Shown piece by piece: positions 9,295-19,043 of a stretch of 64,000 nt of DNA. This stretch comes from Acinetobacter variabilis (GTDB lineage Bacteria; Pseudomonadota; Gammaproteobacteria; Pseudomonadales; Moraxellaceae), in assembly GCF_000369625.1 (NCBI RefSeq), contig NZ_KB850113.1:1505658-1569657 (forward strand), given 5' to 3'. Position 1 is the stretch's first letter. Each line of letters starts with the position of its first letter. The translations under genes and the position numbers were made by a program. The notes beneath the pieces were generated by a model. The model searched no databases, had not been told where the DNA came from, and saw nothing but the letters and a program-made list of their open reading frames with translations.

Positions 9295-10086
9295 TTATGT
9301 ATTCGAGGGTTTCTCGAGTGACTTTTTTAACGTTTTAATCAGATTGTCCCGGCTATTATCGAGCTTTTCCAGATCACTTGTCGAGTGTTTCGTCTGGCTT
9401 TGTTTGACATGATATTGCCAGGCCGGAATCAATACCTGTTGTGCTTCTTTAAACCGATCCAGCAGGCTATAAGACAGTTGCTGGGACAGTTGCATCTGGG
9501 TAATGGCAATGTCATTACTGCTTTGCAAGGTTCTTAAGGTATGCACCTTTTTCGAAAGCCGCTCAGAAAAATTATCCAGTGGATGCTGATTCCTGACAAA
9601 CTGCGGATATTCAGATAAAAATTCTTCTGCTGCCACAATATGCTTGGCCATTTGCTCACGTAAACCGATCAGTTGCTGAAATCGCGATTGGGATTTCTGG
9701 ATTTCAATTTGCAACTTACGGCTAAGGTGATCTGCCTGATCCAATAAATAGTCCAGTTTTTTATAGTATTCAACCTGACTTGAGCCATAATCTAAATCGA
9801 TACCCAGCCATTTCTGTAAGGCATTAAATTTACGCTTCTTGAGATATTTTTTTGATTGAGCCAACATCTGAATCAGCTGTTCAATAGTATGGCTCAGTTG
9901 TTGGGTCAGATGCGGATCTACCCCATTTAATAGTACGGACTGTGCCTGAATAAGTGGGTCAGCATAATGATTCAGCTTGTATTGATCGTTGAGTAAAGGC
10001 ACAAGTTCATTGCGCTTGATACTTAGAATCTCGCTCTGCTCTACTGCAATGTCTTGGATTGGAATCAAAACATCTATCTGTGACAT
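9295..10086 (-). CDS. Short TelA-like coiled-coil protein, first gene of operon
   Basis: The 263 residues are mostly helical. The segment LRTLQSSNDIAITQMQLSQQ...VLIPAWQYHVKQS mirrors the TelA gene product next door (MIRIIQSNNLMLVDKF...TLPAWKNQISLAI). This looks like a diverged, shortened TelA paralogue that has lost the C-terminal Asn/Leu-rich part. It has no membrane segment or signal peptide. Operons pairing TelA with a companion protein are known, but usually the companion is XpaC-like. Function unknown. Confidence 0.75.
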   Translation of the reverse strand: MSQIDVLIPIQDIAVEQSEILSIKRNELVPLLNDQYKLNHYADPLIQAQSVLLNGVDPHLTQQLSHTIEQLIQMLAQSKKYLKKRKFNALQKWLGIDLDYGSSQVEYYKKLDYLLDQADHLSRKLQIEIQKSQSRFQQLIGLREQMAKHIVAAEEFLSEYPQFVRNQHPLDNFSERLSKKVHTLRTLQSSNDIAITQMQLSQQLSYSLLDRFKEAQQVLIPAWQYHVKQSQTKHSTSDLEKLDNSRDNLIKTLKKSLEKPSNT

Positions 10087-10486
10087 GGCCCTTTAAACTC
10101 AGTGAATTCGATTTTTATAGTACGTCTTTTCATTCAACATAACATGTAGCATTTTGCAAAGGAATGCTTCAGGCCATAGAATTTTCTTTACATAAGTTGA
10201 AGATATTGTTGGAATTAAGTTTGGCATACAGCCATTTCTTGTACAAATTATTTTGACTATAACCTGCTGTTTCTCTCTAGAATCTTTTCCATCGGTCTCA
10301 AATAGGCTAATAACCAACTAAATAAGGATAAGCACAATAAATGCCAAGTTAATTTATGGTCTTAATTAAGCTTTTTTAAACTTAAGAATACTTATAAGGC
10401 ATTATAAAACATAAATAATTCTCGAATTTTAAGCATGAATTATTTATGATCAAGATCAACAATAAAGTAGGTAACCTGAGAATAAA
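10087..10486. other. 400-bp intergenic region, no supported gene
   Basis: A/T-rich gap between the divergent TelA-type operon and yqhA. It should hold both promoters, but I could not single out a convincing -35/-10 pair. A 72-codon minus-strand frame at 10099-10317 has atypical composition and is not called. Confidence 0.5.
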
Positions 10487-10975
10487 ATGGAACGTTTTTT
10501 TCATAATACGATGTATGCCGCACGCTGGATCTTAGCTCCTGTCTATTTTGGTTTATCATTCGCTTTATTATTACTGGCCTTAAAATTCTTTCAGGAAGTG
10601 ATTCATGTTCTGCCGCATATCTTCGAATATACTGAAGCTGACCTGATTCTGGTGATTCTATCCCTGGTTGATATGACCATGGTTGGTGGACTTATTGTGA
10701 TGGTGATGTTTTCAGGTTATGAAAATTTCGTTTCACAACTCAAAATCGATGAAAATAAAACCCGCCTGAACTGGCTCGGCACTATGGATGCCAATTCTCT
10801 TAAACTTAAAGTTGCGGCTTCCATCGTAGCTATTTCTTCGATTCATTTACTACGTATTTTTATGGATGCTCGTAACGTCGAGAATGACAAAATCATGTGG
10901 TACATCATCATGCATCTGACTTTTGTGATTTCTGCATTTATTATGGGTTATCTGGATAAACTCACCAAGCATTAA
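10487..10975 (+). CDS. yqhA: YqhA-family (UPF0114) inner-membrane protein
   Basis: The 162 residues match E. coli YqhA closely, including [20 protein letters not shown] at the start and [20 protein letters not shown] text in the middle ([15 protein letters not shown] here). Four hydrophobic segments indicate a polytopic inner-membrane protein. The molecular function of the family is not established. It is a single gene with a terminator directly after it. Confidence 0.92.
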   Translation: MERFFHNTMYAARWILAPVYFGLSFALLLLALKFFQEVIHVLPHIFEYTEADLILVILSLVDMTMVGGLIVMVMFSGYENFVSQLKIDENKTRLNWLGTMDANSLKLKVAASIVAISSIHLLRIFMDARNVENDKIMWYIIMHLTFVISAFIMGYLDKLTKH

Positions 10976-10987
10976 AACACAGGCATT

Positions 10988-11015
10988 AAAAAGCCCCGAT
11001 TATAGGGGCCTTTTT
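10988..11015. terminator. Bidirectional terminator between yqhA and rnk
   Basis: The stem AAAAAGCCCC / GGGGCCTTTTT sits between the convergent genes yqhA and rnk, with T-runs usable in both directions. Confidence 0.8.
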
Positions 11016-11038
11016 ATATCGGCGATTTAACTAAAAAA

Positions 11039-11443
11039 TTATAGATAGTCACCTTCTCGCTCTGGCTGATACAGCACTTTTTCAATCGTGACTTTCATCA
11101 ATTGACCATCAGGTTGCGGCCATTCAATGGTCTGCCCTTCTGCCAGGCCCAAGATTGCAGTTCCAATCGGTGCTACGACATTCACCTGCCCTTTTTCACC
11201 TTTAAACTCATGTGGGTAGACTAGGGTAATTTCTACAGGCTCCGTTGATGGTGCAATCGTCAGCAATGCACGCGCATGCATGGTCACCACATTGCTTGGC
11301 ATGTCCTCTGGCTTGACCACTTCAGCACGAGCCAGTTCATCTTCCAGTTGAAGCATGGTCTCACTGAACTTGTCCTGATTTTCAAGCATGGTTTCGAGAC
11401 GCTCCACATCCTGTTCAGATAAAATAATTTTTGGTTTAGCCAT
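11039..11443 (-). CDS. rnk: Rnk, nucleoside diphosphate kinase regulator (GreA/GreB family)
   Basis: The 134 residues resemble E. coli Rnk: a short N-terminal coiled coil (QDVERLETMLENQDKFSE) followed by the FKBP-like GreA C-terminal domain (TLVYPHEFKGEKGQVNVVAP, PIGTAILGLAEGQTIEW). Rnk binds RNA polymerase near the secondary channel but has a coiled coil too short to stimulate cleavage as GreA does. The C-terminus YQPEREGDYL matches the family. SD AAGGTAG precedes the ATG. Confidence 0.9.
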   Translation of the reverse strand: MAKPKIILSEQDVERLETMLENQDKFSETMLQLEDELARAEVVKPEDMPSNVVTMHARALLTIAPSTEPVEITLVYPHEFKGEKGQVNVVAPIGTAILGLAEGQTIEWPQPDGQLMKVTIEKVLYQPEREGDYL

Positions 11444-11781
11444 TCTTACTACCTTGTTTAATGAATGATTGAATAGTCTTTAGAAAGCGAATGAATCTAA
11501 GTTCTAAGTGATTAATTGAATTAAATTAAGTTAAATATAAAAAATCTTTTTTTAGCTGCTAAAAAATTGTGTCTTAACTCAACTTATAAAGCTGTTTTTC
11601 AAAGAATGTAACCAATTTTAGAAAAACTCAATACTCTTTTCGAAATCAGATTTATAGGATCTGTATTTCTCAACTTTGTTTTATAAAAGGATGAATATTT
11701 TATATATAGGATTTTATCTCCTCTTTTAACTGATCATAAAAGTGGGCAACAGAAGATGAGTCAGAAAAAATATCACCCAAT
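11444..11781. other. Intergenic region upstream of rnk, no supported gene
   Basis: About 340 bp of A/T-rich sequence between the rnk start and the glyA terminator. It should contain the rnk promoter. I see no open frame or structured element that I can support. Confidence 0.5.
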
Positions 11782-11807
11782 AAAAAAAGCCCCCTTGAGG
11801 GGGCTTT
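11782..11807 (-). terminator. glyA terminator
   Basis: On the minus strand AAAGCCCCC / GGGGGCTTT closes on a 4-base loop and is followed by seven Ts, 14 bp past the glyA stop codon. Confidence 0.9.
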
Positions 11808-11820
11808 TCTCAAGTTAGGC

Positions 11821-13074
11821 TTATTTTGCGTAAACAGGGAATTTAGCGCAAACAGCAGCAACTTTTTCTTTAACCGCAGCGATTACAGCTTCATCGCCTT
11901 TAGCATCAAGGATGTCAGCGATCCAACCAGCAAGTTCACGAACTTCTGATTCACCGAAACCACGAGTCGTTACAGCAGGTGTACCGATACGGATACCTGA
12001 AGTCACGAATGGAGAACGTGGGTCGTTTGGTACAGAGTTTTTGTTCACAGTGATGTGAGCAGCACCTAACCAAGCATCAGCATCTTTACCAGTGATGTCT
12101 TGTTTGATCAGAGACAACAAGAACAGGTGGTTTTTAGTGCCGCCAGATACAACGTCGTAACCGCGTTCGATTAGAACTTCAGCCATAGCTTGAGCATTCT
12201 TAACCACTTGTTGTTGGTATGCTTTGTATTCAGGTGCCATTGCTTCTTTAAAGCAGATTGCTTTAGCAGCAACCGCGTGAACCAGAGGACCACCTTGGTT
12301 ACCCGGGAATACAGCTGATTGAAGTTTTTTCTCGATTTCTTCGTTTGCTTTCGCAAGGATCAGACCTGAACGAGGACCACGAAGAGTTTTGTGAGTAGTC
12401 GTAGTTGTTACGTCAGCAATTTGAACTGGACTTGGGTAAACGCCAGCAGCAACCAGACCAGCGACGTGAGCCATATCTACAAACAGGTAAGCGCCAACTT
12501 TGTCCGCGATGTCACGGAAACGTTGCCAATCTACGATTTGGCTGTATGCAGAGAAACCAGCTACGATCATACGTGGTTTGTGTTCTACAGCTAAACGTTC
12601 AACTTCTTCATAATCGATCTCACCAGTTTCTGGATTCAGACCGTATTGAATTGCATTATAAGTTTTACCTGAGAAGCTTACTTTCGCACCGTGAGTCAAG
12701 TGACCACCGTGAGCCAGACTCATACCCAATACTGTGTCGCCTGGATTAAGCAGCGCTAAATAAACTGCAGAGTTTGCTTGAGAACCAGCATGTGGCTGAA
12801 CGTTAGCATAATCAGCACCAAATAATTCTTTAGCACGGTCAATTGCCAATTGTTCAATGACATCTACATATTCACAACCGCCATAGTAGCGTTTGCCTGG
12901 GTAGCCTTCTGCATATTTGTTAGTGAGTTTTGATCCTTGAGCTTCCATTACTGCTGGTGAGCAATAGTTTTCAGAAGCGATCAACTCGATGTGCGCTTCT
13001 TGGCGAGCATCTTCGTTAGAGATTGCTTGAGCGATTTCTGGATCAAATTCAGCAATAGAGATATTGGCAAACAT
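11821..13074 (-). CDS. glyA: Serine hydroxymethyltransferase
   Basis: GlyA interconverts serine and glycine with tetrahydrofolate, the main source of one-carbon units, as a cytosolic PLP enzyme. The protein has 417 residues, as in E. coli. The PLP lysine is K229 in [15 protein letters not shown]. Other conserved parts are [12 protein letters not shown] near residue 31, [10 protein letters not shown] at 57-66 and [19 protein letters not shown] near 198. It is a single gene with its own terminator. No glycine riboswitch was seen upstream. Confidence 0.98.
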   Translation of the reverse strand: MFANISIAEFDPEIAQAISNEDARQEAHIELIASENYCSPAVMEAQGSKLTNKYAEGYPGKRYYGGCEYVDVIEQLAIDRAKELFGADYANVQPHAGSQANSAVYLALLNPGDTVLGMSLAHGGHLTHGAKVSFSGKTYNAIQYGLNPETGEIDYEEVERLAVEHKPRMIVAGFSAYSQIVDWQRFRDIADKVGAYLFVDMAHVAGLVAAGVYPSPVQIADVTTTTTHKTLRGPRSGLILAKANEEIEKKLQSAVFPGNQGGPLVHAVAAKAICFKEAMAPEYKAYQQQVVKNAQAMAEVLIERGYDVVSGGTKNHLFLLSLIKQDITGKDADAWLGAAHITVNKNSVPNDPRSPFVTSGIRIGTPAVTTRGFGESEVRELAGWIADILDAKGDEAVIAAVKEKVAAVCAKFPVYAK

Positions 13075-13183
13075 TAGCGAGGTCCTATTAAATTAGGGCT
13101 TTTAAGCCGTGCTAAGATTGGCGCGTATTGTAACATGAACTTTGCCAATTTCGACCATGAACTTTATTCAGTTTGCAATAAAA

Positions 13184-13212
13184 ATAGCTCATGCTTAAAA
13201 AACATGAGCTAT
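13184..13212 (-). terminator. Terminator of the lipase-like gene
   Basis: A perfect 10-bp stem ATAGCTCATG / CATGAGCTAT has a 9-base loop and is followed on the minus strand by TTTTATTG, 16 bp past the stop of the gene at 13228. Confidence 0.8.
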
Positions 13213-13227
13213 AGAGATAAAAATAAG

Positions 13228-14457
13228 TTATTGAATTGGCATTAGAGATTTTACATCTGAAATAATATTAGCAATATTCAGTGCATAGACGCTGCCATGG
13301 TCCCATGAACCATCCGTAATATATTGTACCGAGGTTTGTTTCTGATTCGCTAAGCTCACTAAAACATCAGTTGCAGCCTTTGGAACAGTACTATCCGCCT
13401 CTCCCTGATAAATAATCACAGGTGTAGACACTTTAACCTGTAAAGGCTGAGAGTCTTTATCCAGGAAATTCTTCACTACCGGAATACTCATAAAATTAGC
13501 TTGAGTACGCGGGTATCCTTCCAAATTTCCATTGGTTTGGGCATAAGCTCCCATTGCTGTACCGAATTTGTTGCCTAATACATCATAACAGTCTGTTTCA
13601 GCATTCTTGGCAATCTCATCTGTTGGTGTTTTAAAGACCTGACTATATTGCAGATTTGGATTCGGATTACGCAATCCCGCGGCGATCAGCGCGGTAAAAG
13701 TATCTAAAGATGCTAGAGTTTGAATCTTTTTATTCAGATCTGGTTCTTGTCCAGCTTGAGCCTCACCACCTGCCAAAATCAAACTAAAATTAGAAGCAGG
13801 AGCTAAAGCTACTGTACCTTTATAAGTCATTTGAGAAGCACGTGCTGCATATTGGGCAGCGCCTAAAGCCGCTTGACCACCTTGAGAATGACCGACAGCC
13901 ATCCATTGATTAGAGGCATCCGAACCTAAATAGTCTTTTGCTGCGACTACAGCATCGGTAATTGAATAAGCTTCACTCTTAAGATTAAGGAAAGGATGAA
14001 GTTCTTTTCCACCCGGCTCTCCTAAACCTTCATAATCAGGTGCAACGACCACATATCCCGCTTGAAGGAATCCGGCAATCATATTTTTGATATAAGGATT
14101 TATTTCATTGCGACTTGGTGCACACTGATCGGCCACACCCGTCGTACCATGTGCCCAGGCCACTATCGGCCAACCTTTTGCAGGAGGTGTTCCTTTTGGA
14201 GTGAAAACCAGTGCAGTTGCCTGGGTTTCGTTATTATTGATACCTAACATCTTATAAGTCATAACCACGCTTTCATCAGCAACAGCAGTCAGATCTGTTT
14301 TGGTATAGGCTACAGGTGTGGTTACGACTGGATTGTCGATATTATTTACGGGAATAGCAGGTTTGGATTCATAATAACGATTATCATCGCTATCATTACA
14401 GGCAGTTAAAGCTATGCTTAGCGCGAGTAGAGAACCAGTCAATACATGACGTTTCAT
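13228..14457 (-). CDS. Secreted lipase-like alpha/beta-hydrolase lipoprotein
   Basis: The 409 residues begin with a lipoprotein signal peptide ending in the lipobox LTAC (Cys20), so the mature protein is probably lipid-anchored, likely in the outer membrane. The hydrolase core has an oxyanion-type AHGTTG (102-107), the nucleophile elbow GHSQGG (Ser191), a likely acid in YQGEADSTVP and a His in GSWDHGSVYAL. The layout fits the secretory-lipase/AB-hydrolase family. Substrate is unknown; a lipid or ester is likely. SD AAGGATAAG precedes the ATG. Confidence 0.87.
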   Translation of the reverse strand: MKRHVLTGSLLALSIALTACNDSDDNRYYESKPAIPVNNIDNPVVTTPVAYTKTDLTAVADESVVMTYKMLGINNNETQATALVFTPKGTPPAKGWPIVAWAHGTTGVADQCAPSRNEINPYIKNMIAGFLQAGYVVVAPDYEGLGEPGGKELHPFLNLKSEAYSITDAVVAAKDYLGSDASNQWMAVGHSQGGQAALGAAQYAARASQMTYKGTVALAPASNFSLILAGGEAQAGQEPDLNKKIQTLASLDTFTALIAAGLRNPNPNLQYSQVFKTPTDEIAKNAETDCYDVLGNKFGTAMGAYAQTNGNLEGYPRTQANFMSIPVVKNFLDKDSQPLQVKVSTPVIIYQGEADSTVPKAATDVLVSLANQKQTSVQYITDGSWDHGSVYALNIANIISDVKSLMPIQ

Positions 14458-14806
14458 CGATCTTATCCTTGTCTTAATTATTATCTCTCATGATTTTAAA
14501 GTTTTATCTTTATCCGTTGATAAAACTAGAGAATAATTTCCCAAGTTATTTCATTAATTACAAGAGATTATTTTGTTATTTTTCTAATAAATAGCAATTT
14601 AATTTATGACCATTCCGACATGATAAATTTAAGTTATGGAAATATTTACAGAAACTTTGAAAACTTTTATTTATAAGTGTAGATTACAAATGTTCTATAT
14701 CAGTCAAAAAGTCTGCAATTAAAGTTAAAATCCGGCATTTCAACTGTCAGGATTGAAATAATAATGTTAGATTTTGATATCCACTTTTTTCAGGCATATT
14801 TCTGTC
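14458..14806. other. 349-bp intergenic region with a possible promoter
   Basis: A/T-rich gap between the divergent lipase and exonuclease genes. A plausible sigma-70 promoter facing the exonuclease is TTGAAA (14657-14662), 17 bp, TAGATT (14680-14685), about 115 bp before the start codon. Nothing else is recognised. Confidence 0.4.
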
Positions 14807-15505
14807 ATGCAGGCTATCATTCTCGACACTGAAACCCATACACTAAACGGTCAGCCGATTGAAATTGCGTATGCGCCTGTGGACATTCTGGACCATAAAA
14901 TCAGCCTGGATAAAAGCCGACTGTTTGATCAGCTCTATAGCTGTGATGAACCGATTTCTTTTGCAGCCATGGCCGTGCATCATATTCTGGAATCAGATCT
15001 GGAAGGACAACCACATTACAGCAGCTTTAAACTTCCACAGGAAACCACTTATATCATTGGTCACAATATTGATTATGATATTCGTGCCTTAGAAAAATGC
15101 GGTGTAAATTCATCTAATATTAAAGCGATTTGTACGCTCGCTTTGGCTCGTCGCGTATGGCCAGATGCTGAGGCCCACAATATCTCTGCCCTGATTTATA
15201 TGATCACTCGTGGCAGCGACCGTGCCCGTGAAATGATCCGTAAAGCGCATCGTGCTGATATGGATATTATTCTGACTGCGAATATCCTGATGCATATTGT
15301 GCATTACCTGAAAATCAGCAGTATTGAAGAACTATATGAAGCTTCTGAAGATGCGCGTATTCCACGTACCATCAATTTTGGTAAGCATCGTGGCACTGCG
15401 ATTGCTGAACTGCCTGCTGACTATGTGCAATGGCTGCTTCGTCAGGAGGATCTCGATCCTTATTTGCGTAAGGCTTTAGAAAATACTGCAATTACAACTC
15501 TTTAA
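14807..15505 (+). CDS. DnaQ-like 3'-5' exonuclease with C-terminal DUF3820-like domain (host copy)
   Basis: The protein opens with the Exo I motif AIILDTETHT (Asp/Glu), followed by IGHNIDYD and the Exo III-type His-x4-Asp in KAHRADMDI, placing it in the DEDDh exonuclease fold. The C-terminus FGKHRGTAIAELPADYVQWL is a DUF3820-like tail. The start is set at the ATG at 14807 because the prophage paralogue at 63209 begins at the same residue (MKAIILDTETHT). The substrate, RNA or DNA, is not known. It is a stand-alone gene. Confidence 0.85.
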   Translation: MQAIILDTETHTLNGQPIEIAYAPVDILDHKISLDKSRLFDQLYSCDEPISFAAMAVHHILESDLEGQPHYSSFKLPQETTYIIGHNIDYDIRALEKCGVNSSNIKAICTLALARRVWPDAEAHNISALIYMITRGSDRAREMIRKAHRADMDIILTANILMHIVHYLKISSIEELYEASEDARIPRTINFGKHRGTAIAELPADYVQWLLRQEDLDPYLRKALENTAITTL

Positions 15506-15592
15506 TTTTAAGCAAATTTAACAGCATCTTCATATTAGTGTAATTTTCTAATATTAGCATCTACCTGAATTCTGTATATAAGGCATTCAGGT

Positions 15593-16246
15593 ATGATGCG
15601 CTATTCAAAAACTGCAAAGGGTCTACATGTTCTTCAACATCGTAATGTCGAGCTTAATGCACGTCAAAGACGTCTTTTGGTTTTAATTGGCACTGAAGAT
15701 TTTGATTTACTCACACCTCAGTTTAAAGCGCGTATTGCACCACATGATTTGCTGCAACAATTGTGTGATATAGGACTGATTGAAGTACAAGAGTTAGAGA
15801 CTTCAAATGCAGCAGTCGGTACAGAGTCAGCACAAACTTCAGCGCCTGCTAATAACTCAGTAAAAGCCTCATTTCCACACTTTCCTAAATCAAATATTCA
15901 GACTTCAATCACCAGTCCTGCCCCATCTGCCAATCTTGAAGCGCTGATTACCACGACATTAGTTGCCACGACCCACGTGCCTGACGTACCTGCTGACATT
16001 ACCTATATAGCACTCAACCAAGAACAGGTACGCAGCTTGATGCTAGACAGTTTAAAAAAATACTGTGGCTTATTGGCCAATCAACACATTCAAAATATTG
16101 CTCAGGCACCAGATATCAATGCCTTAAAAGTCTGTCAGGTGCAATGGTTGACACTTCTCCAGGAAAGCCGCATGCCTTCACAAGAGTTAAACCAACTGTT
16201 CAAGCAAATTAGCCATGCTTTATCCATGTTGCGTGCTCAGGCTTAA
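15593..16246 (+). CDS. Hypothetical protein, 217 aa
   Basis: Not recognised. The N-terminal 65 residues (KGLHVLQHRNVELNARQRRL, then a hydrophobic/charged helix pair) could form a small winged-helix-like unit. A Ser/Ala/Pro-rich linker (70-130) follows, then a helical C-terminal domain of about 85 residues with LMLDSLKKYCGLLA. No signal peptide or membrane segment. The linker-separated domains and normal codon use argue that it is a real cytoplasmic protein. AGGT lies directly before the ATG. Confidence 0.7.
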   Translation: MMRYSKTAKGLHVLQHRNVELNARQRRLLVLIGTEDFDLLTPQFKARIAPHDLLQQLCDIGLIEVQELETSNAAVGTESAQTSAPANNSVKASFPHFPKSNIQTSITSPAPSANLEALITTTLVATTHVPDVPADITYIALNQEQVRSLMLDSLKKYCGLLANQHIQNIAQAPDINALKVCQVQWLTLLQESRMPSQELNQLFKQISHALSMLRAQA

Positions 16247-16452
16247 AACTCTTCATAGATTCAGTCTTTTTAAGTCTATCTTAAGTTTAAAGATGAATAA
16301 ATCCGGCGAAAAAATTTTTCTATTTAATTGAAAAATATAATTTTAATTTGTTCAAAAGTAGTTGTATTCATTTACTTTCAACTATAGATGCATAGCTATA
16401 TTAAGGATTTAAAGCCATATAGAATGTATTACTTTTTATTCTTCCCACGCTT

Positions 16453-16803
16453 ATGCAACACTATCTTGAATTCGATACCTTTGATAATCCCATGCAACTG
16501 AGCAAGGTGGGAAACTGGGTCATTACTTTTGTCAGTGTTGCCGATGAACTAGAACATATTCAGTTGGCGATCACGTATGTCTTGCCTCGCCAGATCAGTG
16601 ATGCGCTGCAACCACGTCGCATACTGATTGAGAAAACTGCCTATGAACATCAATGGCTGATTCAGACGATTGAATGCTTTGACAGCAAGACCAATCAGGA
16701 AGTACAAATTGCAGCTGCAGATGCATTGGGACAACAAACGCTTCATCAAATTCTGGACGAGTTTGACCGTTATGATGTAAATGTCACATTAAAAGTTTTC
16801 TGA
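16453..16803 (+). CDS. Hypothetical protein, 116 aa
   Basis: Not recognised. A compact mixed alpha/beta soluble protein with no signal peptide or membrane segment; it begins MQHYLEFDTFDNPMQL. No clear Shine-Dalgarno is seen before the ATG. It stands alone in a 206/265-bp setting of A/T-rich spacers. Protein-like composition and the lack of stops over 116 codons support it. Confidence 0.6.
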   Translation: MQHYLEFDTFDNPMQLSKVGNWVITFVSVADELEHIQLAITYVLPRQISDALQPRRILIEKTAYEHQWLIQTIECFDSKTNQEVQIAAADALGQQTLHQILDEFDRYDVNVTLKVF

Positions 16804-17068
16804 AATAATGCTTTTCTTAGAGCGTATTTTCGAAGAAATTAATTTAGATCATCTATATAGATAGTTTGATATTATTTAATATAAAAAAATGATAAAACTG
16901 AGCAATGATAGGAATTTATCCAATCTCTTTGAATTAAATTTATCAGTTTTTATTCTGCATCAAACAATTTGATAAAGAAGTGAACTAAGATATCAAAATC
17001 AAGCTCATCATTGGATGAGCTATATCTTTCTTTAAACGTCATAAAGCAGCTTAATGAATCCCGGATCC

Positions 17069-17293
17069 TTATTTAGCATCCAGAACACGATAGATGCAGT
17101 CGGTCTGCTCACTGGCAAATAACAGTTCAATTGTTGGTCTGATAATTTCATCATCCACTACAATATATTCGACTTGCTGTTCCAAATGCTGGGACGGATC
17201 ACTATGATGAGCACCGGCACGTAGTAATGCTTTTACATTCAGGGTTTTGCCATACTGGTTTTTGACTTGCACTTCAATTAAACCTTCTATCAT
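17069..17293 (-). CDS. Hypothetical small protein, 74 aa
   Basis: Not recognised. The start is set at the ATG at 17293 because GGGAGGT lies 7 bases upstream; the longer frame (to 17317) includes this Shine-Dalgarno as codons. The protein is a small soluble beta-rich chain beginning MIEGLIEVQVKNQYGKTL with a His pair (AGAHHSDP). No neighbours in the same direction. Confidence 0.6.
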   Translation of the reverse strand: MIEGLIEVQVKNQYGKTLNVKALLRAGAHHSDPSQHLEQQVEYIVVDDEIIRPTIELLFASEQTDCIYRVLDAK

Positions 17294-17489
17294 CGTCATA
17301 CCTCCCTTTATTGGCATTATTAAATTTGCTTGTCTGAATTCTTATAACATAGTTATTTGAAAGGCTTTCAAACGAATATGTAAGATTTTTTAGCGAGCAC
17401 CTTTTATCGACTATATATAGTCGCTAATGAAGAATGTTCTATACAAATAAAAGAGTCGAAATTATTAATAACTCTCGCTTAAAATTTTG

Positions 17490-17637
17490 CATTAAAAAGC
17501 CCGCATCGCTGCGGGCTCTGTGTTGGATGGCTAGTGCTAGATTTATTGCCTGAGCCTAAGTTCGAGCTCAACTAACTGTCATTGATCCGTCCAACTTATT
17601 GGTAGCGTCGTTTCGTTTTATGACCTACCATGAGTTC
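17490..17637 (-). ncRNA. Candidate structured small RNA (about 140 nt)
   Basis: On the minus strand a promoter is visible: -35 TTGTAG (17660-17665), 16 bp, -10 TATATT (17638-17643). The transcript would run to a terminator at 17493-17517, with AGCCCGCA / TGCGGGCT on a 4-base loop followed by five Ts. Inside, GTTGGACGG (17587-17595) pairs with CCATCCAAC (17522-17530) at 8 of 9 positions, enclosing a GAGC/GCTC hairpin. GGTAG/CTACC pairs near the 5' end. There is no open reading frame. I do not recognise the RNA family. Confidence 0.55.
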
Positions 17638-17642
17638 AATAT

Positions 17643-17913
17643 AGCAGGATTTTTTTTACCTACAATACACTTTTACACTTCTAAAAGAAGACTTATACAA
17701 TATTTAAATTGTGCTTTTTCAAAAGCAGATTAGAATATTTTGGCTGGATCAATAGAGCACTACAAACAACTCTATTCTTTTCAATCTCTATATCCTATCT
17801 ATTTAAATTTTAATAAAAATATTCTTTATTTATGTGAAAAATGAATAATTTTAGCTAGATACAATTTTAAATCTTAAGTAAAAGAGTTCGCTATTAAGGC
17901 CATTGATTAGCCA
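17643..17913. other. Intergenic region, no supported gene
   Basis: About 270 bp of very A/T-rich sequence between the small-RNA candidate and the outer-membrane barrel gene. It contains the RNA promoter at its left edge and otherwise nothing I can support. Confidence 0.5.
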
Positions 17914-18567
17914 CTAAAAGTAATAGCGAAAACCAAATTGATAAGTAACCCCATTCAAGTCCAGATCATCACTCTTGCCAGAGACACATGCGCCATTCAT
18001 ACAAATCTTGGCATCACGGTTAAACATCCATTGATAACCAAAAGATCCAAATAAATCTGCTTCAGGAGCAATTTTATAACCGACTTCCAAGGCAACAGGA
18101 ATTGTAAAATAATCCAATTCCAGATCGACTCGACCAAGATCTGCATCCGTTTCACTTTCATCTACCCAGCTCATTCCCAGACCTATAGAAATTGCTGAAT
18201 AAAACTGATCATTTTCCAGAAATTTATTTTTTACCCCAATTGTAACTTGATTGTAATCAATATCTGAGCTTTGAAATTTGTATTCGGCCCATAAGCTGGT
18301 CGTCGGATGGGATTGATATTCACCATTAATAAACAGCCCATCGAATGATTCAGTACCCAAAAAGCTGTCTGACCCTATTTTTGAACCGGCGTAACCAAAA
18401 GCTAAAGAGTACTGACTTATTAGGTTTTCTTGAGCATAATAAGGTGTAGTCGTAATAACGGCTTTATCTTTTGGAGCAGGATTACCATATTGAATAGCTA
18501 AAGGTGTATTCGCTTCAGCAACTGAAGAAGCCCCAATCATTAACCCAATGAATAATAATTTTTTCAT
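17914..18567 (-). CDS. Outer-membrane beta-barrel protein, about 8 strands
   Basis: The 217 residues begin with a signal peptide (MKKLLFIGLMIGASSVAEA, cleavage near residue 19). Alternating hydrophobic/aromatic strands follow, and the chain ends with the terminal aromatic motif FGFRYYF that the Bam machinery recognises. The length suits an OmpW/OmpA-N-sized porin-like barrel. Two cysteines (AKICMNGACVSG) could form a loop disulfide. Specific function is unknown; Acinetobacter carries many such barrels. Confidence 0.75.
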   Translation of the reverse strand: MKKLLFIGLMIGASSVAEANTPLAIQYGNPAPKDKAVITTTPYYAQENLISQYSLAFGYAGSKIGSDSFLGTESFDGLFINGEYQSHPTTSLWAEYKFQSSDIDYNQVTIGVKNKFLENDQFYSAISIGLGMSWVDESETDADLGRVDLELDYFTIPVALEVGYKIAPEADLFGSFGYQWMFNRDAKICMNGACVSGKSDDLDLNGVTYQFGFRYYF

Positions 18568-18773
18568 ATCTATATCTCATTTTTATTGTGAGCATAAGAT
18601 ACTAATTTTTTTGATAAAAAAACTACTCAGCACATCTATTTATAGAAACAACAATTTATGAGATTAAACAAACTATAAATACAACAATGTAATTCACCCA
18701 TTTTTATAGAATAAGAGGTCTAAGAGCATCTTCTACAGACATTACTACTTATATTCCCAAGAGGTAATTCCCG

Positions 18774-18947
18774 ATGGCTAAACCAGATGAAGAACTGAAT
18801 GAAGAGTTTCCAGAAGAAGAGTTAGACCCACAAGAGAAACAAGATCGAGAGATTCAACGCGGTCAGTTAGGCGTAGATCAAGACCCTCAGGTGAAAAGAG
18901 ATCAAATACGTCAAAAACATCAGGATGAAGAGGAAGAGAATCCATAA
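18774..18947 (+). CDS. Small acidic hydrophilic protein, 57 aa
   Basis: A short gene with a strong Shine-Dalgarno (GAGGTAA, 7 bases before the ATG). The product is dominated by Glu, Asp, Gln and Lys (MAKPDEELNEEFPEEELDPQ at the start, DEEEENP at the end). It is probably disordered or helical. I do not know its function. It is the last host gene before the prophage integrase. Confidence 0.7.
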   Translation: MAKPDEELNEEFPEEELDPQEKQDREIQRGQLGVDQDPQVKRDQIRQKHQDEEEENP

Positions 18948-19043
18948 TTTATTTTATAAATCTGGAATTGTTTTTTTAGTCTAATGAGGTAAGTGAACTA
19001 ATAAAATGATGGTGCGCTCAGCGGGCACTTCCCGAAATTTGCG

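Noticed and set aside
10099..10317. 72-codon minus-strand frame between the TelA-type operon and yqhA
   Set aside because: Composition is unlike its neighbours, there is no Shine-Dalgarno, and it lies in a probable divergent promoter region.
17069..18567. CRISPR array or riboswitch in the A/T-rich host intergenic regions
   Set aside because: No regularly spaced repeats or known riboswitch core was seen here or elsewhere in the window.
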